Shown: positions 7,920-17,726 of the stretch, piece by piece | Position numbering within the stretch: the first letter of the stretch is position 1 | Layout of the letters: every line of letters starts with the position of its first letter | Source: Facklamia sp050409585 | Lineage (GTDB): Bacteria; Bacillota; Bacilli; Lactobacillales; Aerococcaceae | Direction: 5' to 3' | DNA length: 64,000 nt | NCBI RefSeq assembly: GCF_050409585.1 | Contig: NZ_JBNUPE010000002.1 | Location: forward strand, 124,001 to 188,000 | The notes under the pieces: generated by a model | The model's database searches: none | The model's input: the letters and a program-made list of their open reading frames with translations, nothing else | Told to the model about the DNA's origin: nothing | Program-made: the position numbers and the translations under genes

Positions 7920-10900
7920 GTGACGATTCAATTTGTTACCGGCGACTTGAGTCAAAATAAAAAAAGCCTTCTTATTCAAGCCATCATGGACCAATTGAAA
8001 GAAACACCTGACTTAAAAGTCTATTATATCGTGCCAGAACACTTGAAATTTGAAATGGAAAAGTTTGTCTTAGAAGAAATCCGTGACCATCAAGTGGACC
8101 AAGCCAGCTCTATTTTTAATTTGCAGGTGGCTTCTTTTTCACGCTTAAACTGGTTCTTGATTAAAGATCAAAAGCCCAGTCATGAGATTAGTGACTTAGG
8201 TCTGTCGATGATTGTACGGCAAGTCTTAAGCCAATACCGGGAAAACTTAGTGGTTTACCAAAAGCAGGCTCACTATCAAGGTTTTATCGAAGACTTAGTC
8301 GTTCTTTTTAAAGAATTTATCGAAGGCAATATTCAAGTGGAAGATTTGCAAGTTGAGCCAGCGCAAGATTTTACTTGGATGGATTTGGAAATAGAAAAGC
8401 AAAAAGAATTACAAATGCTTTATCAAGCCTTTCTAAAGGCACTGAGTGATTTTCGGATTGATAATTTTGCCAAGCAGGAAGACTTGATGGACTATATCAA
8501 CCATCAAAATTTAAATAAGTATCTCTTTGTAATGGACCACTACTATTACTTTAATAGCCAGGAAATGCAATTACTTTTAAGTTTGGCTAAGCATGCTTGT
8601 AAAGTTAAGATTGTCTTACCCATCAAGAGCGCTGAATTAAGGGCTAATCAAGCCTTGATGACTACCGCCTTACCTTATGCAACCTACTACCGCATTCGCA
8701 GTTTAGCTCAGCAGATGGGACTAGCGATTGAACCAGATTGGGAAATTAAAGACCAGGCTTTTAACTACCAAGATTCGATTTTGAGCTTAGCGCAAGCCTT
8801 TAAAGCCCAACAAGACTTACTGCCATCAGCTACCCACCAAAGAGCTGATAGGGACTTTAACAGCCATCGCTTTTTACAATTTGATTCCATCCAGAGTGAA
8901 TTACGGTATGTCTCCAACCGCATTCATTATCTGGTTACAAAAAAAGGCTACCGTTATAAAGACATTCAAGTCTACACCCGAGATTTAGAAGCCTATCAAT
9001 CCATGATTGCTCCGATTCTAGCGGCCAATCAAATTCCTTATTTCTTTGACCATGCTAAGGCTATGACCGACCATCCACTTTTTACCCTTATCCAGCATCT
9101 CATTCGCCTGGACCGCTATAACTGGCGACTGATTGATATTTTAGAAGTTTTAAAATCTCCTTTGGTAAGGCTGGGGCAGTTTCATTCGGCTTTTGCTGAA
9201 TTAGCTGACCAAGACTTAGAGCGCTTGGTCTATTCCTTTGAGAATTATTTAATAGCCTATCAGTATGAGGGTTATCGCTTTGCTAATCTATCCTATGACT
9301 GGCTCTTTATGACGGAAGATGTTTTTTTTCATTCAGCTGAAGGACAGGTCTATGATTTTACACTGGCTGAGGCTTTTAGCTGGATTAGGACCTATCTGGT
9401 TGAACACTTTGGATTTAATAAAAAAGCCCTAAAAAGCAGCAAAGGCCAGAATGGATTAGCCGCTAGCTTCTATCAAAAATTAGAAGCAATCGGCATCAGG
9501 CAAGCTCTTATGGATTTAAGGGACCGAGCACTTCAAAAGGGTCAGATTGAACAATCGCGCCAAGATGAACAAGTTTGGCAGGTATTGGTCAATAGTCTCG
9601 ATGAATACCACCAAATCTATGGACAAGCAGATTTAGACCTAGCCACCTTCTTTGAAATCCTAGAAGCTGGTCTTTCAGCAGCGACCTATCATATCATTCC
9701 ACCTACTTTGGACCAAGTGATGATTTCAAATATTGTGTCCCCTCAAGTTCAACCTTGTAAAATTGCCTTTGTGATTGGTATGGATCAAAAAGCCTTGCCA
9801 GCTAAACAGGCTAGGGATAGTTTGTTGACCCCCAGTCATCGCCAAGCTATCAATCAAGAACTTTTAGCCCATCAATATTTATCCGATCAGGAACATCAAG
9901 GGTATCAAATGGAATACTTATTAGCTTATCAAGTCTTACTGTTAGCGACGGATCAATTGATTATTTCCTATGCCATTCATCAAGGCGACCAAGTCCGTAA
10001 CTTTTCACCATGGTTGCAACAAGCGGCAGACATCGCCAATCTTAAACTGATTCACCAAGCTGACTATAGTAGGGATCTAACTTTAGAAACGCCTTTAAGA
10101 CTAGCCGATTTTGGACGGTATGCCAGTAACAAGGCCCCTATTTTATATCAAATCCATCAAGACTTTATGCAGGGTAAAAGCCCTCAGCCCGCTTTCTTAG
10201 AATTATTAAAGTTGATGGTAGATTATGAAAGGCAAAACAAAGCAAGCCTTAAAGCAAGTGGCATCGTCGACTTAATTATTCAAACCTTTTATTTTAATGA
10301 CCTACCGGATAAGATTGATAGCGATTTAGCCTTAGCACTCTTCGGTCGCAACTTATCACTATCGGTGTCTCGGATTGAACAATTTTTTGCTGACCCTTAT
10401 TCCCACTTTTTACGCTATGGATTACGATTGAAGGAAAGAGAACGTTTTGAACTGGATGCTGCGCTTTCAGGTGACTACTTCCACCAGGCCTTAGACCAGT
10501 TCAATCAATTGGTACAAGCCCAAGGGAAATCTTTAGCTGACTTGTCAGAAGAAGAAGTTAAGGACTTATTAGGTGGAGTGATTGACGCTTTAAACCAAGA
10601 TCCTAATTACCAAGTGCTCAGCAAACATCCGCGGATGCAGGCGATTCATCATCTATTAAATCAACGCCTGTTTTATTTTGTCCAATTAATGCAAGAACAA
10701 AACAATTTGACTCATTACCAACCCTTAGCCTCAGAATTAGTCTTTGGCACAGGGGGCAATAGTCAAGTGGCTGGCTTTGAATACCCATTGGCTGCGGGAG
10801 GATTGCTAAGCATAAGAGGGAAGATCGACCGTTTAGATCGTATTCAAAAAGGTCAGCAGAAACTGTTACAAGTGGTCGATTATAAGTCAGGTAAAAAAGA

Positions 10901-11522
10901 CTTTGACTTAGTGGATGCTTATTATGGCTTAGACTTACAATTATTAACTTATTTAGCAGTAGCTTTGAAAAATTTTCCTGATTACCAGCCTCTGGGTGCT
11001 TTTTACCAGCATCTTTTACCAAGTTTTTATAAAGCGGACAAACATTATGCCCAAGGAGAAGTTGATCAACAGACTAAGACGCTTTTAAGTCAACGAACAT
11101 TGAGAGGGTTTGTAACCATTGAGGCGGATGACTTACAAATAGTTGAATCCTTTGATCACCAAGCTAGTAAAAGTCGCATTTATCCGGTGACTTATACCAA
11201 GACGGGCTATCATGCTAGAAGTCCTTTCTTTACTAAAGAAAAAGTCGATTTACTCTTAGATTATACGCATTATCAATTCCAACAAGCAGCTGAGGCTATT
11301 CAAAGTGGTGATATTGCCTTAGCTCCTTTTTACGAAAATCCTTATACCCTCTCCTTAAATGCTCAATACCGAGTGATTACAGGCTTCGATGGAACACAAT
11401 CCTTCCACCGTTACCGCCATAAACAAGTCAATAAAAAAGAAGTTTTGGCTCATATGAAGGAAAAATTACTTAACAAAGCAGCAAGCGAAGGAGGCGATCA
11501 TCATAGAAACCCTACCGATTAA
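7920..11522 (+). CDS. addB: AddB/RexB subunit of the AddAB helicase-nuclease
   Basis: The inactive-helicase, active-nuclease partner of AddA in double-strand-break processing. The 1200-residue protein carries the RecB-type nuclease motif near the C-terminus (VVDYKSGKKDFDL). The N-terminal nucleotide loop is degenerate (GDLSQNKKSL, no GKT). The four cysteines that hold an iron-sulfur cluster in Bacillus AddB are absent: the only two cysteines seen are in HACKVK and QPCKIAF, far from the C-terminus. This is therefore the RexB form of lactic acid bacteria. The start is GTG 7920 after GGAGGAG. It overlaps the probable start of addA. Confidence 0.95.
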   Translation: MTIQFVTGDLSQNKKSLLIQAIMDQLKETPDLKVYYIVPEHLKFEMEKFVLEEIRDHQVDQASSIFNLQVASFSRLNWFLIKDQKPSHEISDLGLSMIVRQVLSQYRENLVVYQKQAHYQGFIEDLVVLFKEFIEGNIQVEDLQVEPAQDFTWMDLEIEKQKELQMLYQAFLKALSDFRIDNFAKQEDLMDYINHQNLNKYLFVMDHYYYFNSQEMQLLLSLAKHACKVKIVLPIKSAELRANQALMTTALPYATYYRIRSLAQQMGLAIEPDWEIKDQAFNYQDSILSLAQAFKAQQDLLPSATHQRADRDFNSHRFLQFDSIQSELRYVSNRIHYLVTKKGYRYKDIQVYTRDLEAYQSMIAPILAANQIPYFFDHAKAMTDHPLFTLIQHLIRLDRYNWRLIDILEVLKSPLVRLGQFHSAFAELADQDLERLVYSFENYLIAYQYEGYRFANLSYDWLFMTEDVFFHSAEGQVYDFTLAEAFSWIRTYLVEHFGFNKKALKSSKGQNGLAASFYQKLEAIGIRQALMDLRDRALQKGQIEQSRQDEQVWQVLVNSLDEYHQIYGQADLDLATFFEILEAGLSAATYHIIPPTLDQVMISNIVSPQVQPCKIAFVIGMDQKALPAKQARDSLLTPSHRQAINQELLAHQYLSDQEHQGYQMEYLLAYQVLLLATDQLIISYAIHQGDQVRNFSPWLQQAADIANLKLIHQADYSRDLTLETPLRLADFGRYASNKAPILYQIHQDFMQGKSPQPAFLELLKLMVDYERQNKASLKASGIVDLIIQTFYFNDLPDKIDSDLALALFGRNLSLSVSRIEQFFADPYSHFLRYGLRLKERERFELDAALSGDYFHQALDQFNQLVQAQGKSLADLSEEEVKDLLGGVIDALNQDPNYQVLSKHPRMQAIHHLLNQRLFYFVQLMQEQNNLTHYQPLASELVFGTGGNSQVAGFEYPLAAGGLLSIRGKIDRLDRIQKGQQKLLQVVDYKSGKKDFDLVDAYYGLDLQLLTYLAVALKNFPDYQPLGAFYQHLLPSFYKADKHYAQGEVDQQTKTLLSQRTLRGFVTIEADDLQIVESFDHQASKSRIYPVTYTKTGYHARSPFFTKEKVDLLLDYTHYQFQQAAEAIQSGDIALAPFYENPYTLSLNAQYRVITGFDGTQSFHRYRHKQVNKKEVLAHMKEKLLNKAASEGGDHHRNPTD
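11488..11505 (+). promoter_or_regulatory. Ribosome binding site and non-canonical AUA start of addA
   Basis: A full-strength Shine-Dalgarno AAGGAGG (11488-11494) lies inside the end of addB. Eight bases later comes ATA (11503-11505), followed by codons E-T-L-P-I-K-P, which align with the first residues expected of AddA (Bacillus type MNIPKP). The coupling to addB termination at 11520-11522 could help initiation. Confidence 0.6.
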
Positions 11523-14500
11523 ACCGGATAATAGTAAATTTAACAACGAACAATGGCAGGCTATTCATCAAAGGGGAAATAATATCTTAGTCGCTGCGTC
11601 AGCGGGTTCAGGTAAGACCACGGTCTTAATCGAACGGATTATGAATCATCTACTGACACGTTATGCCGAATTGAAAGAAGTCTTAGTCGTGACCTTTACT
11701 GAGTCTGCGGCCAATGAGATGAAAGAACGAATGGAGAAACGGTTAAAATCAGCGGTGAACCAATCGCTAGACGGGGAAGAAAAGCGATACTTGCTTAGTC
11801 AAATTAATCAGCTGCCTAGTGCCCACATCCAAACACTTCATTCATTTTGTTTATTTGTGATTCAAAACTTCTTCTATCTGGAAGCTATTAATCCAGCCTT
11901 CAACCTCTTAAGTGATGAAAGTCAAAAGCAAGTCATGGTGGAAGAAGTCTGGGACAAGCTTATTGATCAAATTAGTCAAGCCGATTCTCAACTGGCAGTC
12001 ACACAAGCCGATTATCAAGACCTATTAATTCGTTTAACCAGTGGTCGTGATGATCAAGCCTTGCGTTCAATTGTTTTAGATATTTATGAGTTTGCCCGCG
12101 CCAATCCGGAACCCTTAATCTGGTTGGACCAAATGGTGGCTGAGACCGATGGTTTGGAAAGCTTTTGGAAGAGTGAACTCTATCAAGAAAGTCTAAAAAT
12201 CCAACTTCAAGCACAGTTAAAGCTTGCTGATCGTTCTTATCAAGATGGCTTGAGTCTCTTAGCTTCTTGTTCAAGGCCGACGCTAGATAAGTTTGAACCA
12301 GTATTATCTGCAGAAGGCCAGCGCGTGGTCGAACTAACAGAAGCTTTCTTACAAAACGATATGGCCCACTTTAGTCAACTTTTAGATAACCTAAGCTTTA
12401 GCCGCTGGCCGAGTTCAAGAGGAAAAGCCCATGAAGAAGACTTAGAAACACTGCAAATAATTAAGCAATACCGTCAGGCTAGTAAGGATACTTTAGTTAA
12501 GATTCAGTCTTACTTTCCTTATCCTTACCAAACTATGCAGGAAGTCGAAGCGGCGATTCAACCCTACTTAAGAAAATTAAGCGATCTAAGTAAATTATTT
12601 TACCAAGCCATGCAAGACTATAAATTTCAAGAAGGGTGGATTGATTATTCAGATCTTGAGCACTTAACTTTGCAGATTTTAGCGCCTTATAATGCTCAAT
12701 TAGGTAAACGTAAGCCATCGGTGGCAGCTGAATATTTTCAAGCCCTCTTTGAAGAAGTCTTAGTGGATGAGTATCAAGACATTAACGAAATCCAAGCAGC
12801 CATCTTATCCTACTTATCACGTGAAAGGGTGGAAGCGACCAAAGGCAATCTCTTTATGGTAGGAGATGTCAAACAGTCTATCTATGGCTTTCGGATGGCA
12901 GAACCATCCCTATTCCTCCAAAAATACCGTACTTACCAAACCAGTGACCAAGGTCACTTGATTATCTTGGATAAGAATTACCGCTCAAGGGACCAAGTCC
13001 TAAACTTTACCAATTATCTGTTTGAACGCTTGATGGATGAATCCTTTGGAGAAATGACCTATGGTAAAAATGAGCGTTTGATGACCGGCAACCAGGACTT
13101 CACAGTTGCAAAGGAAATAGACCACTATGCCATTGAATTGCTCTTACATAGCAAGGAACGCTCAGACGAAGAAGATCAAATGCAAGCAGATCGTCCTGAT
13201 TTATTAATAGACAAGGGAATTGATTACCAAGCCCATCTAATTGCTCAAGATATACAAGCCAAGTTGCGCGCAGGCTATCAAATCTATGATAAAGAATTGG
13301 GTAAGGATCGTTTGATGACCTTTAAGGATATTGTGGTGCTAAGTTCTACCAAATCCAGCTTTGCCAATTTGCAGGCAGCCTTCAGCCATTACCAGCTACC
13401 TTTTACTTCACAAGCCATTGAGACTTATTTCCAGCGACAAGAGATTCAGTTAATTTTAGCCCTCTTAAAATTAATCGATAATCCCATGCAGGATATTCCT
13501 CTGGTCGCTATTCTCAAGTCTTTCTTTGTAGGCTTGAGTGACAATGACTTAGCCTTGATTCGGGTTAATCATCCACAAGCTTCCTTCTATCAAGCGGTAG
13601 AAGGCTTATTGAGTCAAGCATTTGAAAAGGATCAGCCATTATTAGCCATACAAAAGAAAGTGCAAAACTTTTTTACCCAACTTGCAAAATGGCGTGACTT
13701 TGCTGGCCACCAGGCTATTGATGAAGTCATCTGGCAAATCTATCTAGACACTTCCTTCTTAGACTATGTGGTGGGCTTAGATATGGGGCGCCAACGTCAG
13801 CTTAATCTTCATGCCTTTTATCAAAAAGCTCAAACCATTAATCAAGGTTTAGGAGGCAGTTTAGCAAGTTTTATCCACTATATTGAGACTCTTTTAGAAC
13901 AAGACAAAGACTTGGCAGAACCCCTACAATTAGACAAGGATCAAAATATGGTGCGGGCTATGACCATTCATGCTTCTAAGGGGAGTGAGTTCCCGGTTGT
14001 CTATTTAATTAACAGTAATCACCGCTTTAATTTAATGGATAGCCAAAAAGCTATTGTGGCGACCAAGCATTATGGAGTGGGTATGAACCACTACCAAACG
14101 GATGACTTTGTCTATTATCAATCCATCAGTAAAACCTCGCGACAAATGCTTCTAGATCAAGCAGCAAAAGCCGAAGAATTAAGGGTACTCTATGTAGCTT
14201 TGACGCGAACCGAGCAGAAATTAATGATAGTGGGTTCGATTGAGAGTAGGGAAAAATGGCAAGAAAAGGGCGACCATTATCAAATGATGACTGACCCTGA
14301 CAGCTTGCAAGTGGCCCTAGAACTCAGATCACAAGCTAATAGTTTCTTGGATTGGATTCATCAGGCGACTTCCCTCGCTCAAAGAAACCATCAATCACTC
14401 GCCACAATTACTGCTCAAGACTTTATCACACGTATCTATACTGAAGACCAAATTCAAGCCAATGTACCTAGCGTGACGGCTAGCCATCCAATAGCCAGCC

Positions 14501-15423
14501 CGCCGGCCTGGTTGAAGGCGCTACAAAAGGGCGAAGCTTTCGATCAACCCAAGCACAAGCATGAGAGGATCAACCAGCTTGAAGAATTGCTAACTGCTCA
14601 ATACCCTTATCAATTAGCCAGTCAGACAGCTGCCTATCAATCTGTTTCGGAATTAAAACGTTTGTTCGAAGAACCACCGCATCCAGCTCTTTCTTTTTAT
14701 ACAGACCGGCGGAAGGAATCTATGCATGAGCTAGATGCATCCATTGATATAGATCAAGGGATTCAAGGGATTCGCTATACGCAAGATACCTTTGAAGCCC
14801 CAAGCTTTATGCAGTCCAAAACGCTAGATGCAGCTCGGATAGGAACTTTGAACCACTATCTGATGGAGCAGGTGGACTTTGGTCCCTTTAAATTAGCTGA
14901 CCCAGCCGATTATAACCAGATCTTACAAGACCAGATCCAATCGATGATCGAGCGAGGTTTGATGGAAGCAGAAGATCGGCCACATCTGTACCTGGAAACA
15001 ATTCTTAACTTCCTCCGAAGTCCGATCGGCCAACAAATGATAGAAAACAGCGATCAACTTAAACGGGAACAAGCTTTTTCTTACCTGGTACCGGCTAAGG
15101 ACTTGTTCGCCAATCTGACTGAGAGCAAGCAAAGTATGCAGATGGAGCAAGATTCGATTCTGGTTCACGGGGTAATTGATAGCTATTATGTAATACCTAA
15201 TCAAGGTTTTGTCTTGATTGACTTCAAGACGGACCGCTACCGTCCGCATCTGAGTCAATCCAAACAAGAACAATTGGAAGGGTTAAAAGACAAGTATCGC
15301 TACCAGTTGAAACTTTACAAGGACGCCTTAGCTAGCCACCTTAAACTACCTAATATCGGTACTTATATCGTGGCCTTAGGCTTCGACCAGGTGGTTGCGA
15401 TGGATGAACAGATGAATCAGTAA
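11503..15423 (+). CDS. addA: AddA helicase-nuclease subunit, probable AUA start
   Basis: ATP-dependent helicase and nuclease partner of AddB. Reading upstream in frame from the first ATG (11641) recovers an essential N-terminus: the Q-motif region (FNNEQWQAI) and the Walker A box AASAGSGKTT at residues 31-40. So 11641 cannot be the true start. The frame is open only back to a TGA at 11455-11457, and no ATG, GTG or TTG lies in between. AAGGAGG at 11488-11494 sits eight bases before ATA 11503; ATC at 11497 and 11500 are alternatives. Other motifs are VDEYQDINEIQ (Walker B), the helicase motif MTIHASKGSEFPVV, and the C-terminal nuclease motif VLIDFKTDRY. Length is 1306 residues if AUA is used. 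Confidence 0.9.
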   Translation: METLPIKPDNSKFNNEQWQAIHQRGNNILVAASAGSGKTTVLIERIMNHLLTRYAELKEVLVVTFTESAANEMKERMEKRLKSAVNQSLDGEEKRYLLSQINQLPSAHIQTLHSFCLFVIQNFFYLEAINPAFNLLSDESQKQVMVEEVWDKLIDQISQADSQLAVTQADYQDLLIRLTSGRDDQALRSIVLDIYEFARANPEPLIWLDQMVAETDGLESFWKSELYQESLKIQLQAQLKLADRSYQDGLSLLASCSRPTLDKFEPVLSAEGQRVVELTEAFLQNDMAHFSQLLDNLSFSRWPSSRGKAHEEDLETLQIIKQYRQASKDTLVKIQSYFPYPYQTMQEVEAAIQPYLRKLSDLSKLFYQAMQDYKFQEGWIDYSDLEHLTLQILAPYNAQLGKRKPSVAAEYFQALFEEVLVDEYQDINEIQAAILSYLSRERVEATKGNLFMVGDVKQSIYGFRMAEPSLFLQKYRTYQTSDQGHLIILDKNYRSRDQVLNFTNYLFERLMDESFGEMTYGKNERLMTGNQDFTVAKEIDHYAIELLLHSKERSDEEDQMQADRPDLLIDKGIDYQAHLIAQDIQAKLRAGYQIYDKELGKDRLMTFKDIVVLSSTKSSFANLQAAFSHYQLPFTSQAIETYFQRQEIQLILALLKLIDNPMQDIPLVAILKSFFVGLSDNDLALIRVNHPQASFYQAVEGLLSQAFEKDQPLLAIQKKVQNFFTQLAKWRDFAGHQAIDEVIWQIYLDTSFLDYVVGLDMGRQRQLNLHAFYQKAQTINQGLGGSLASFIHYIETLLEQDKDLAEPLQLDKDQNMVRAMTIHASKGSEFPVVYLINSNHRFNLMDSQKAIVATKHYGVGMNHYQTDDFVYYQSISKTSRQMLLDQAAKAEELRVLYVALTRTEQKLMIVGSIESREKWQEKGDHYQMMTDPDSLQVALELRSQANSFLDWIHQATSLAQRNHQSLATITAQDFITRIYTEDQIQANVPSVTASHPIASPPAWLKALQKGEAFDQPKHKHERINQLEELLTAQYPYQLASQTAAYQSVSELKRLFEEPPHPALSFYTDRRKESMHELDASIDIDQGIQGIRYTQDTFEAPSFMQSKTLDAARIGTLNHYLMEQVDFGPFKLADPADYNQILQDQIQSMIERGLMEAEDRPHLYLETILNFLRSPIGQQMIENSDQLKREQAFSYLVPAKDLFANLTESKQSMQMEQDSILVHGVIDSYYVIPNQGFVLIDFKTDRYRPHLSQSKQEQLEGLKDKYRYQLKLYKDALASHLKLPNIGTYIVALGFDQVVAMDEQMNQ

Positions 15424-15433
15424 TCGTTTTATT

Positions 15434-15492
15434 AAGCATTCGCAAAAGAAGCATGGGTCTTTTGACCTAGGCCTAAAGCGGATGCTTTTTTT
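15434..15492 (+). terminator. Probable terminator after addAB
   Basis: AAGCATTCGC pairs with GCGGATGCTT (one G-T wobble) across a long loop, and a run of seven T follows. Confidence 0.65.
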
Positions 15493-15530
15493 CAGATGAA
15501 TGCTCGCAAGGGATCGCTTGCTTTTAAAGG

Positions 15531-15558
15531 TTGTTTAGGGTAAGCTTTCCCTAAACAA
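15531..15558 (+). repeat. Perfect 10-bp inverted repeat
   Basis: TTGTTTAGGG (15531-15540) and CCCTAAACAA (15549-15558) form a perfect stem with an 8-base loop. No T-run follows, so it is more likely an operator or RNA structure in the leader of satD than a terminator. Confidence 0.7.
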
Positions 15559-15573
15559 GGCAAGTTTATTAAA

Positions 15574-15619
15574 TTTCCTTGAATGAGGAAAGAAATATCA
15601 ATTACTTTCCTCAAGGAAA
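15574..15619 (+). repeat. 15-bp inverted repeat with four-base bulge
   Basis: TTTCCTTGA-ATGA-GGAAAG on the left pairs with CTTTCCTCAAGGAAA on the right, giving 15 paired bases with a 4-base bulge. It lies 90 bases before satD and 15 bases after another hairpin. Together they fill most of the 284-base gap between addA and satD. Confidence 0.65.
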
Positions 15620-15707
15620 GGGGAACCTAACCAGTTATGATCGTAAGTTTCTTCTAACAATGGTAAAAAATGAAGTAAGTAGGCAGTAGGCAGGAAGGAG
15701 GAGTTCG

Positions 15708-16370
15708 ATGGCTACGGATGTGGTTATTATCGGGGATTTTATTAAGTCTAAGCAAATCAAAGAACGTAAGGTATTCCAAAAGCAAGTGCAAGCCATATTC
15801 AAGCGCCTTAATCAGAAGTATCAAAAGCAGTTGCTTTCTCAATTGACCTTAACAGTTGGCGATGAGTTTCAAGTGATTATGAAGTTGGATTCAAACTGGC
15901 TGAACTTTTTAGATGACTTATATGTCACATTGCCCCATCCTTTTCGGCTGGGAATCGGTATCGGTGAGATCACGACGGCCATCGATCCTGAACGAAGTAT
16001 CGGAGCCGATGGTCCAGCCTTTTGGCGAGCGCGGGAGGCGATTGAAGCTGTCCACCGTAATCATTATGGTAACAAGTGCCACCTGGCGCTCAGGACCCAA
16101 GACGACTCGATTAATCAGATGGTCAATAGCCTGTTTCTCTTGAGTGAAACCTTGAAAAGCCAATGGACCGACCTGCAACGGGAGACTTTCAAGTTGATGC
16201 TTGAAGAAGGGATCTACCAAGCGGAATTTGATCAGGCCCATTTTGCCCAAACGATTCAAATCAGTCAGAGCAGTCTGAGCAAGCGCTTATCACTGGGTAA
16301 TATTAAGATCTACTTGAGGGGTCGAGAAACGATTGCAGAATTTTTGGAGGGGAATCATGAGTCCCTTTAA
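15708..16370 (+). CDS. satD: SatD family protein
   Basis: A 220-residue protein of the SatD family, named from the secretion/acid-tolerance locus downstream of ffh in Streptococcus mutans. The N-terminal half has the family pattern VVIIGDFIKSKQ and LTVGDEFQVIM. The C-terminal fifty residues look like a helix-turn-helix (FAQTIQISQSSLSKRL), so a regulatory role is possible. It overlaps a broken satE-like gene by 14 bases, keeping the satD-satE order, but here without ffh. The exact function is unknown in the family. GGAAGGAGG precedes ATG 15708. Confidence 0.85.
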   Translation: MATDVVIIGDFIKSKQIKERKVFQKQVQAIFKRLNQKYQKQLLSQLTLTVGDEFQVIMKLDSNWLNFLDDLYVTLPHPFRLGIGIGEITTAIDPERSIGADGPAFWRAREAIEAVHRNHYGNKCHLALRTQDDSINQMVNSLFLLSETLKSQWTDLQRETFKLMLEEGIYQAEFDQAHFAQTIQISQSSLSKRLSLGNIKIYLRGRETIAEFLEGNHESL

Positions 16371-17084
16371 TCAATGGACAATCATGATTTTAATCCTGCA
16401 CTTTTTAGGTGATTTTCAATTATAAAGTCCTCAATTAGCTGTAGACAAGCAGCCTAACAGGCAAGCCTTGGCAACTCATTTAGCGATTCATGGCCTTTTT
16501 TTCTTCTATCCCTTAATCCGGAGCTTATACTATCAAGTCTTTTGGCCGGCCTTTTATGCTTATCTGATGCTTTGGATTAGTTACAGTCTGATCGACTGTA
16601 TAAAGAGTGGCTTTGACAAGCTTCAGCCTTCTTATCGCTTATATACTTTCTTAATTGATCAAATCCTACATATTGTCCTCATCATTCTGTTAGGCCAAGT
16701 GTTTTTTACTAACTCCTTAGGGTCTGTTTTCCCTGCGTTTTGAACCGTCAAATGCTGACGGGGTTATTAGCGATCCTTTTGGTCGGCAAGCTGGCTAATG
16801 TTTTATTTAAACTAGCCTTCAGTCCTTATCCTCAAAGTCAGGTCATTCAGCAAGAAGGTCTACAAGGGACGGGCGCTTTAATCGGTCATTTGGAGCGGAT
16901 TCTTTCCTTGATCTTTTTAGGCATGGGCCAGGTGAATGCGATTGGTTTAATTTATACGGCCAAATCCATTGCGTGTTTCAAACGTTTAGAAGAAGACAAG
17001 GAGGTTGCGGAGTATTATTTGATGGGAAGCTTATACAGTATTCTGTATGCCCTGTGTGTCTATTTCTTAGTCTTAGCTAGTTAG
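16357..17084 (+). pseudogene. SatE-like DUF3307 membrane protein, interrupted
   Basis: Reading from ATG 16357 (after GGAGGGG) gives an N-terminus ending LHFLGDFQL, then an in-frame TAA at 16423-16425, then SPQLAVDKQ continuing in the same frame to TGA 16741-16743. This fits a family segment such as HFLGDFxLQS, in which a CAA codon has become TAA. The C-terminal half (KLANVLFKLAF through TAKSIACFKRLEEDKEVAEYY) continues in the next frame from 16740 to 17084. Frame 0 is open only from 16713, so the frame change lies within 16713-16743. Several hydrophobic segments are visible. Two separate lesions indicate decay. Re-initiation at 16468 and at TTG 16740 could still give fragments. Confidence 0.8.
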
Positions 17085-17116
17085 CAGCTATTAAATGAAA
17101 AAAGGAGGCCCCAAAC

Positions 17117-17698
17117 ATGAAAGTAAAGATTCTATTTATCCTTCTTGTAGCGCTAGTGACCTATCTAGTCTGGTTGGCTAGTCATTTAGATATTGGTCAA
17201 GAAGTGGTTGAAGCTGAGGTGGTGATTGTACCAGGTGGGGAAATAGTTCGTCCCTTGAAGGCAGCTGAATTAATCCAAGAAGGCTATGTCACATCACACT
17301 CAATGATTGTTTCTCCCTTAAATGAGTTTATCGGCACCAAACCCTTAATTGACTTTATAACTGACACCGGTTTATCGGAAGACCAAGTGATTGGAGAATT
17401 AGAAGCAACTTCTACTTGGACCAATGCGACCAATTCTATCGCCATCATGGAAGAAAGGGGATGGCAAACGGCCCTAGTAGTTACGACCGACTATCATAGC
17501 CGGCGCACTCGATTGGCTTTTGAGCGTGCGAGTCGGGGAAAGGATATGCACTTTTATTATGTCAGTGCTTATTTAAAGAATGCTCAGGGTGAGGAAGTCC
17601 TTTATCAAGACAGTCGCCAGGCCTTAAGGATAATGGCTTCTGAAGTCTATAAATACATCGGCTATTATCTAGAACTCTATTATTGGATTGACCAATAA
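17117..17698 (+). CDS. YdcF/SanA-like DUF218 membrane-anchored protein
   Basis: A 193-residue protein with one N-terminal membrane segment (ILFILLVALVTYLVWLA) and an extracytoplasmic DUF218 domain. The family signatures are VVIVPGGEIVRPLKAAELI, the acidic ATSTWTNATNS region and VVTTDYHSRRTRLAF. DUF218 proteins (SanA, ElyC, YdcF) are linked to envelope integrity and lipid-carrier or polysaccharide metabolism, but no reaction is firmly established. AAAAGGAGG precedes ATG 17117. It lies between the broken satE and a membrane acyltransferase, just before the capsule locus. Confidence 0.85.
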   Translation: MKVKILFILLVALVTYLVWLASHLDIGQEVVEAEVVIVPGGEIVRPLKAAELIQEGYVTSHSMIVSPLNEFIGTKPLIDFITDTGLSEDQVIGELEATSTWTNATNSIAIMEERGWQTALVVTTDYHSRRTRLAFERASRGKDMHFYYVSAYLKNAQGEEVLYQDSRQALRIMASEVYKYIGYYLELYYWIDQ

Positions 17699-17726
17699 AT
17701 AATTGAATTAGAAAAGGTAGACAAAA

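Noticed and set aside
11641..15423. addA starting at the first in-frame ATG (11641)
   Set aside because: This would remove the Walker A box and Q-motif, which are perfectly encoded just upstream in the same open frame.
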